Source: Halosimplex rubrum (GTDB lineage: Archaea; Halobacteriota; Halobacteria; Halobacteriales; Haloarculaceae). From it: a stretch of 64,000 nt of DNA. Where the stretch lies: contig NZ_CP058910.1 in assembly GCF_013415885.1 (NCBI RefSeq), forward strand, positions 2,852,001-2,916,000, written 5' to 3'. Position numbers and translations under genes: made by a program. Under the pieces are notes generated by a model. The model did not search any database. It had not been told where the DNA came from and saw nothing but the letters and a program-made list of their open reading frames with translations. Positions 58,388-64,000 of the stretch are shown piece after piece (position 1 is the stretch's first letter; every line of letters begins with the position of its first letter).

Positions 58388-61045
58388 ATGGTTTCTCGAA
58401 TGCAGACACCAGAGTCTGCGATCAGTTTGGACGGCGTCTGGCAGTTCAGTACAGGTCCGTCGGCCCGCGTCGACGAGGTTGACTGGTACGAACCCCACGT
58501 TGAGTGGCCGGACAGCCGTACTGTCTCGGTGCCACACTCATGGCAAGAAGAAGTTGACCTCCGCGAGTACACCGGTACTGCCTGGTATCGGCGAAGCTTC
58601 GAGTTCGATGGCTTTGACGGCGATGAGTTGGCGTTTCTCTCGTTCGACGCCGTGGACTACGAGGCCACGGTCTGGGTCAACGGCGAGCACGTCGGCGACC
58701 ACCGCGGTGGGTACCTCCCCTTCGACCTCGACGTCACCGACGCCGTCATGGAGGGCGAAAACGAGGTCGTCCTTCGCGTGTCTGACCCCGAGGATCTCTC
58801 AGAGATCCCGCACGGCAAACAAGGCGACCCGTGGTACACACGCGTCAGCGGCCCCTGGCAGTCCGTCTCGCTCGTGACCGTCCCTGAGACGCACGTCACG
58901 GACGTCCGCGTCACTCCAGACCTCTCGACGGATACTGTAACGGTCGACATGACGGTCGCGAACGGGGCCGGCGAAGACGTGGTCGTCACCGTCAGCAGAC
59001 TCGAGACTGACGTCGCGGAGGAGGTGGCGACGCTCACCGACGGCGAGGCCTCAGTCGATGTCTCCATCCCCGATGCCGACTACTGGACCCCGGAGGATCC
59101 CGCTCTGTACGACGTCGAAGTCAAACTACGCGGCGATGGGGAGACCGTCGATACTTACTCTGACTACTTCGGTATGCGGAGTTTCACTCGCGAAGACGGT
59201 GACTTCTATCTTAACGGCGAACAATTTACGATGCGAGGAGCGCTCGACCAAGCGTTTTACCCGGAGACCTATTACCGTCCGCGCGACCTCGAGACGTTCG
59301 AACAGGAGATTCGGACCGCGAAAGAACTTGGCTTCAACCTCCTCCGCAAGCACATCAAACCGGCTCACCCCGCCTTTCTCGAACTCGCTGACCGTCTTGG
59401 CATCCTCGTTTGGGAGGAACCGGCTAACCCTTCTGTCTACAGTGACCGATCGAAGGCTGAACTCCGTGAACAGTTCGAGGGAATGGTCGCCCGAGACTAC
59501 AACCGGCCGAGTGTCGTCATCTGGTCGCTCTATAACGAGGAGTGGGGGATCGGCGGCCACGAGGACGAGGAACCGCTCTGGACGGATGAGGCGAAGCAGG
59601 ACTACCTTGAGGCGTTCTACGAGGACGTCAGGGACCTCGACGAAACACGGCTGGTCTGCGACAATTCCGGATGGGCACACGTTGCGACCGACATCAACGA
59701 CTACCATGAGTACTTCATCGCGCCAGACCGCGTCGATGCCTGGCGTGAGAAACTCAACCACATCATTGAGGCTCCCGAGGAGAACTACGGTGACGTCCGA
59801 ACGGAACCGAGTGTCCCGCTCGTCGTCTCTGAGTTCGGAACGTGGGGTCTCTCGGACTTATCACGGCTGACCGACAGCTACGGCGGCGACCCTCACTGGT
59901 TCGATCACGACTTCCTCAATGGCCTGAAGCGCCCAGGTGGAGTCCGCGAGCGCTTCAAGGCTAGCCACGCGTCCGATGTATTCGACTCGCTCGACGATCT
60001 CGCGACGGCGTGGCAGCGCCGCGAGTTCGAATCGATCGAGACGATCATCGGCGATATGCGCGAGAACGATTCGGTCGCGGGGTACGTCATCACCGAGCTT
60101 ACCGACATTGAGTGGGAGTTCAACGGCATTCTCGACTACCGCCGTGAGGAGAAGTCCTTCCACGATGACTTTGAGCGCGTGAACGCCCCTGTGATGCTCC
60201 ACCTCGACCCCGACGCGTCTGCCGCTTGGGACGACGAGACCTACTGCGCCGACATCGTTGTTGCCAACGAGACGGGCGATCCCGTTGACACTACCATCGA
60301 GTGGCATGTCTTCGAAGAATCCGGGAAGGTTGAGGTCGCGGTCGGTCCGCACGAAGCGGCCCGCTTCGAAGAGGCGGTCTCCGTTCCCGTGCCGGATGTG
60401 GACGACCTTTGTTCGGAGTCGGTGGAGGTATCGATGAGCGAACCGAACCAGTCGGTCGAACGGTCTGTCTGGGTGGTACCGCGAACTGGAGCCCCCGGGT
60501 CACAGACGGTGTTCGCTGCGGACGACGGGCTGGCAGCCGCGCTGGACGACCGGGGGTACGAGACGGTCGACGACCCAAGTACGGCGGACGTAGCGCTCGT
60601 CTCGGACCCGGACGCCTACGACCACTCGAACCTGCTCGTGGTCCCGGATGCCGACGGCGACGTGGTCGAGACCGAGGCGGTCGAGTATACGGAGCTGCCC
60701 AAAGAGGAAAGCTGGAACCTCTGTGCTTGCTTCGTCTACCAAGATCTTCTGCCGGAGGTCGACGTCCTGCCGGGGTGGGCGTTCGAGAACATCTATCCGT
60801 ACGCCTACGTCAGTGATCCCCGAGACGACGACGCCGTGTCTGTCGGCTACCTCGAAGGTTGGATCGGGAACTCCGGCGCGATCGCGCTTTCTCGACCTGG
60901 CGGGGACGTAGCGGGCGTCTGTACACTCCGTGTGACTGATGTGTACGGCGATCACCCGATCGCGACGGTCGCGCTCGATAGGGTCGTCAAGATGACTGCG
61001 CCTTCAGAAGCCGATGATATGACGACGAGTGCGCGACAGGATTGA
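58388..61045 (+). CDS. GH2-family glycoside hydrolase, 885 aa
   Basis: The jelly-roll domain (LDGVWQFSTG, VPHSWQEEVDLREYTGTAWY, TVWVNGEHVGDHRGGYLPFD, SEIPHGKQGDPWYTRVSG) leads to an Ig-like domain and the barrel. The acid/base is in VIWSLYNEEWG (Glu384) and the nucleophile in VVSEFGTWG (Glu482). The last 230 residues form extra beta domains of unknown role. There is no signal peptide, so it is cytosolic. It is a paralogue of the gene at 62227, with the same SEIPHGKQGDPWYTRVSG and NEEWGIG signatures. The convergent IclR gene at 61129 lies between them. Confidence 0.92.
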   Translation: MVSRMQTPESAISLDGVWQFSTGPSARVDEVDWYEPHVEWPDSRTVSVPHSWQEEVDLREYTGTAWYRRSFEFDGFDGDELAFLSFDAVDYEATVWVNGEHVGDHRGGYLPFDLDVTDAVMEGENEVVLRVSDPEDLSEIPHGKQGDPWYTRVSGPWQSVSLVTVPETHVTDVRVTPDLSTDTVTVDMTVANGAGEDVVVTVSRLETDVAEEVATLTDGEASVDVSIPDADYWTPEDPALYDVEVKLRGDGETVDTYSDYFGMRSFTREDGDFYLNGEQFTMRGALDQAFYPETYYRPRDLETFEQEIRTAKELGFNLLRKHIKPAHPAFLELADRLGILVWEEPANPSVYSDRSKAELREQFEGMVARDYNRPSVVIWSLYNEEWGIGGHEDEEPLWTDEAKQDYLEAFYEDVRDLDETRLVCDNSGWAHVATDINDYHEYFIAPDRVDAWREKLNHIIEAPEENYGDVRTEPSVPLVVSEFGTWGLSDLSRLTDSYGGDPHWFDHDFLNGLKRPGGVRERFKASHASDVFDSLDDLATAWQRREFESIETIIGDMRENDSVAGYVITELTDIEWEFNGILDYRREEKSFHDDFERVNAPVMLHLDPDASAAWDDETYCADIVVANETGDPVDTTIEWHVFEESGKVEVAVGPHEAARFEEAVSVPVPDVDDLCSESVEVSMSEPNQSVERSVWVVPRTGAPGSQTVFAADDGLAAALDDRGYETVDDPSTADVALVSDPDAYDHSNLLVVPDADGDVVETEAVEYTELPKEESWNLCACFVYQDLLPEVDVLPGWAFENIYPYAYVSDPRDDDAVSVGYLEGWIGNSGAIALSRPGGDVAGVCTLRVTDVYGDHPIATVALDRVVKMTAPSEADDMTTSARQD

Positions 61046-61128
61046 CACGATTACTACACTCGGCTGTCGACGACACAGCATGGAAAAACCGGACAGGCCC
61101 TGTGACGGTGACCGCCTCCGGACAGCCC

Positions 61129-61944
61129 TCAGTCCTCTGCGCGCTGGACGAGACTCGTTTCGATAGACTTGGCAGTGTTGACGAGCAGACTCGTGACCTC
61201 CTCTTCCAAGCGGCGGCCGTAGAGGGTCGCTTGGGGACCGCTGAGTTCGATAGCCGCGACCGCGTAGTTGTCGGCGTTGCGGATCGGAACGGCGATGCTA
61301 TTGAGCTCACGGTAGGGTTCCCGGTGGTCACCCTCGTGGCGGTGCCCCTCGAACGCACCGGCGCTGAGGGTGTCCTGCTGGCGTGTGTCTCGCTCGATGA
61401 CCAGCCGCTGGTTGCGGAGGGCACGGAGTTCCGAAAACAACTGGTCAACTTCGTCAACGAACTCGGTCTCGGCGAGTAACCCTTTGACCTCCGATTCAGG
61501 TCGATAGGAGAGGATCGCCTTGCCGGCGGCCGACGCCGAGACGGGCAACCGCTCGCCCTTCGCGATGGGACCAGCCGTGTCCCCGTCTGTCTGCGTCTGT
61601 TCGAGGTAGACTGCGTCGCCCTCCTCCTCAACCACGAGAGAGACGGTCTCGCCGGTCAATTGCGAGAGGCGATCGACTTCAGGTCGCGCGATCTCGTAGA
61701 CCGACCGTTGTTTGAGGATGCCATTGCCGATCTCCAGCCAGCGGAGTGAGAGCGAATACGTCGTGCCTTCCTTCGTGATGAATCCGAGCGCCCGGAGTGT
61801 ATCGAGGTGCTTGTATACCGAGCTCTTCGCAATCCCTGTCTTCTTCGTGATATCAGAGACGCCCATTTTCTCCGACTGCTCAAGCGCTTGAATGATGCGG
61901 AATGCAGTCACGTCGGATTTCACATGGTGGCCAGGGCGGTCCAT
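61129..61944 (-). CDS. IclR-family transcriptional regulator, 271 aa
   Basis: The wHTH is AFRIIQALEQSEKMGVSDIT, KTGIAKSSVYKHLDTLRALG. The effector domain has GETVSLVVEEEGDAVYLEQT, VSASAAGKAILSYRPESEVK and IAVPIRNADNYAVAAIELSG. It starts MDRPGHHVKSDVTAFRIIQA. It diverges from the GH2 gene at 62227, so the 282-bp spacer probably holds its operator. It is a second, different IclR from the one at 48181, which suggests separate inducers for the two halves of the locus. Confidence 0.92.
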   Translation of the reverse strand: MDRPGHHVKSDVTAFRIIQALEQSEKMGVSDITKKTGIAKSSVYKHLDTLRALGFITKEGTTYSLSLRWLEIGNGILKQRSVYEIARPEVDRLSQLTGETVSLVVEEEGDAVYLEQTQTDGDTAGPIAKGERLPVSASAAGKAILSYRPESEVKGLLAETEFVDEVDQLFSELRALRNQRLVIERDTRQQDTLSAGAFEGHRHEGDHREPYRELNSIAVPIRNADNYAVAAIELSGPQATLYGRRLEEEVTSLLVNTAKSIETSLVQRAED

Positions 61945-62226
61945 TGCTTGTATCTAATTGAGCGTCCACGAATAAAACATTTCTTGTGAGGATACGTACG
62001 CTCGGTCAGCCGGTCGCAGTAGCCCGTGCCGAGTGGCTGTGCTGACCGAAATCAGGCATCGAAGCCCGGAAAGGGCGTGGATCTGAACGAGAGAAAGCCT
62101 TATTCCGGCGTTGTACAAAATGGCAATGATGATCACAACTGACAGGTCGTCTGCGGTCGGAGACTCGGGCCTACGGGCGACTATGACGCAAGAGGATAAA
62201 TTCCAACAGACGTGGAGCACGCAGAG

Positions 62227-64000
62227 ATGACTCATCGTGAATCTCTTCCCATTGATTCGCCCCGGACCACGATTGACCTAGATGGCGATTGGGAGTTCGT
62301 CACGGACCCCGATGCAATGGGTGAGGACGCCGAGTGGTCCGAACCCAACGCCGCCTGGCCCGACCGAAGCCGCTCGATCACTGTGCCTCACAGCTGGCAG
62401 GAACACGACGACCTGACCGAGTACACGGGTAATGCATGGTACCGCCGGACCGTCGACATCCCGGCTGTCGACGATCGTGACGTGTTCCTGCGGTTCGGCG
62501 CTGTCGACTACGAGGCGACAGTTTGGGTCAATGGGACGAGGGTGGGAACGAACCGTGGGGGCTACCTCCCTTTCGAATTCGAGATTTCGGACGCACTCTC
62601 GCCGGGCCAGAACCACGTTGCCGTTGCCGTCTCGGACCCGGAAGATCTCTCGGAGATCCCGCACGGCAAGCAGGGCGATCCGTGGTACACCCGAGTCAGC
62701 GGGATCTGGCAATCTGTCTCGCTGGATCTACGTCCGCGGACCCGCGTGACTGTCGCGAAGATCACACCCGACCTCATGACAGACACCGCGCACGTCGAAC
62801 TCGAAGTTGCGCTCGGTGATGTCGATCCCGCCGGATTAGAATACGTCGTGGAGGCGCGGCATGACGGTGATGTCGTCACCTCGACATACGGCCCGGTCAC
62901 AGCCGATGCCTCCGATGTCGCTGATGTCGACCTCGACACCGCGCTCTCGTTCGACGACCCGACGTACTGGTCGCCCGACAATCCAGTGCTGTACGACCTC
63001 GAAGTACGACTCGTGTGTAATGACGAAGTGCTCGACCGCTACGCTGACACCTTCGGACTCAGGTCGTTTAGCGTCGAGGACGGCGAATTCCGCCTGAACG
63101 GTGAGACAATTACGATGCGCGGTGTGCTCGAACAGGGCTATTACCCGCAGACCAACTATCGTCCACCGCACGAGGACACGTTCGAACAGGAGATCCGGAT
63201 CGCGAAGGAACTCGGATTCAACCTCATCAGGAAGCACATCAAACCTGCCCATCCCGCGTTCCTCGCTGAAGCGGACCGACAGGGGATGCTCGTCTGGGAA
63301 GAGCCGGCGAATTCAACTCGATTCACTGAGCGGTCCCGCACGGAACTGGTCGACCAACTCCACGGCCTCATCGCCCGGGACTATAACCGGCCAAGTGTCG
63401 TCGTGTGGTCGCTTTACAACGAGGAGTGGGGAATCGGTCACGAGGACGGCGAGGAGACGCTGTGGACCGACGAGGAGAAGCAGACGTTCCTCGCGGACCT
63501 CTACCGTTCGATCCGCGAGCGTGACGTCACGCGCGTCGTCTGCGACAACTCTGGTTGGGCTCACGTTGCGACGGACATCAACGACTTTCATCGCTACTTC
63601 GTCAGCCCGGACCGCGCAGACCAGTGGGTGGGAGACCTCGACCACATCTGTGCCCACCCGCAGGACAACTACGCCACGACGGAGTTCGACGACGGCGACG
63701 CCCCCGTGGTGATCTCTGAGCTGGGGACATGGGGGCTCGGCGATGTCTCCGCTCTCCGAGATCATTATGGCGGCGACCCGAATTGGTTCGGCCACGAGTT
63801 CCTCACGAACCCCATTAAGCGAGCCGAGGGATTCGATGACCGGTTCACCGAATCGGACCTCGCGGAAGTGTTCGGCGATATGGATTCGCTCGAGAACGCC
63901 TGGCAGTGGCGCCAGTTCGTCTCGATTAAACACCTCATTGAGGAGATCCGTACCCGGCCAACCATCGATGGCTACGTCCTCACGGAGCTGTCTGACATCG
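62227..64000 (+). CDS. GH2-family glycoside hydrolase, N-terminal 591 residues (3' end outside window)
   Basis: The ATG at 62227 gives MTHRESLPIDSPRTTIDLDG, with a TATA-like GGATAAATT about 30 bp upstream. VPHSWQEHDDLTEYTGNAWY, SEIPHGKQGDPWYTRVSG, the acid/base VVWSLYNEEWG (Glu399) and the nucleophile VVISELGTWG (Glu498) are present. It is a close paralogue of the 885-aa GH2 at 58388; the catalytic domain is essentially complete here. There is no signal peptide. It is divergent from the second IclR gene and probably under its control. Confidence 0.92.
   Translation, partial: MTHRESLPIDSPRTTIDLDGDWEFVTDPDAMGEDAEWSEPNAAWPDRSRSITVPHSWQEHDDLTEYTGNAWYRRTVDIPAVDDRDVFLRFGAVDYEATVWVNGTRVGTNRGGYLPFEFEISDALSPGQNHVAVAVSDPEDLSEIPHGKQGDPWYTRVSGIWQSVSLDLRPRTRVTVAKITPDLMTDTAHVELEVALGDVDPAGLEYVVEARHDGDVVTSTYGPVTADASDVADVDLDTALSFDDPTYWSPDNPVLYDLEVRLVCNDEVLDRYADTFGLRSFSVEDGEFRLNGETITMRGVLEQGYYPQTNYRPPHEDTFEQEIRIAKELGFNLIRKHIKPAHPAFLAEADRQGMLVWEEPANSTRFTERSRTELVDQLHGLIARDYNRPSVVVWSLYNEEWGIGHEDGEETLWTDEEKQTFLADLYRSIRERDVTRVVCDNSGWAHVATDINDFHRYFVSPDRADQWVGDLDHICAHPQDNYATTEFDDGDAPVVISELGTWGLGDVSALRDHYGGDPNWFGHEFLTNPIKRAEGFDDRFTESDLAEVFGDMDSLENAWQWRQFVSIKHLIEEIRTRPTIDGYVLTELSDI

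Overview
The window looks like a haloarchaeal (Halobacteria) extrachromosomal replicon or integrated plasmid. The evidence is strong acidic codon bias in the proteins, an Orc1/Cdc6 initiator flanked by origin recognition boxes, a PhiH1-type repressor, leaderless genes with TATA boxes 25-30 nt upstream, IS families typical of haloarchaea, and many short zinc-ribbon and winged-helix (wHTH) proteins.

Layout. 0-7.5 kb: the end of a heavy-metal P-type ATPase, a TnpB insertion sequence, a PadR/Fic-like pair, a small DUF1931-like gene, an exonuclease VII remnant, an orphan wHTH and a minus-strand operon ending in a PD-(D/E)XK nuclease. 7.5-13.3 kb: a gene-poor, compositionally abnormal stretch with an AT-rich island carrying an HNH gene, a 1.3-kb pyrimidine-rich tract, a GTAATTA repeat array with a 127-bp higher-order period, and scattered small zinc-finger genes. 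13.3-34.3 kb: a plasmid backbone with several HTH-toxin pairs (PemK, PIN, TumE-like, nucleotidyltransferase), an ArdC/ImmA-like protein, a SWIM protein, a truncated primase, the cdc6 origin and a B-family polymerase. This backbone carries two families of non-coding elements: four copies of an inverted repeat TTAACCAACA-N21/22-TGTTGGTTAA, and GC-rich hairpin leaders upstream of several genes. 34.5-42 kb: an IS-rich scar in which IS5-type elements interrupt or truncate a membrane-protein gene, a cupin gene and trpS. One IS5-type element carries a sugar acetyltransferase gene inside intact terminal repeats and target duplications.

42-64 kb is a carbohydrate locus: two GH51 arabinofuranosidases, four GH2 glycosidases (one Tat-secreted with a LamG-like domain), a Gfo/Idh/MocA dehydrogenase resembling haloarchaeal D-xylose dehydrogenase, two IclR regulators, and remnants of a DapA-family aldolase and a third GH51. 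The likely job is release of L-arabinose, galactose or similar sugars from a plant-type polysaccharide and oxidative pentose catabolism. An SMC-related protein lies within this region but is probably unrelated to it.

The least explained signals are the inverted-repeat family, the hairpin leaders, the GTAATTA array and the passenger-carrying IS. No tRNA, rRNA or CRISPR array was recognised. Family names and DUF assignments are from memory of protein families, not from a search.
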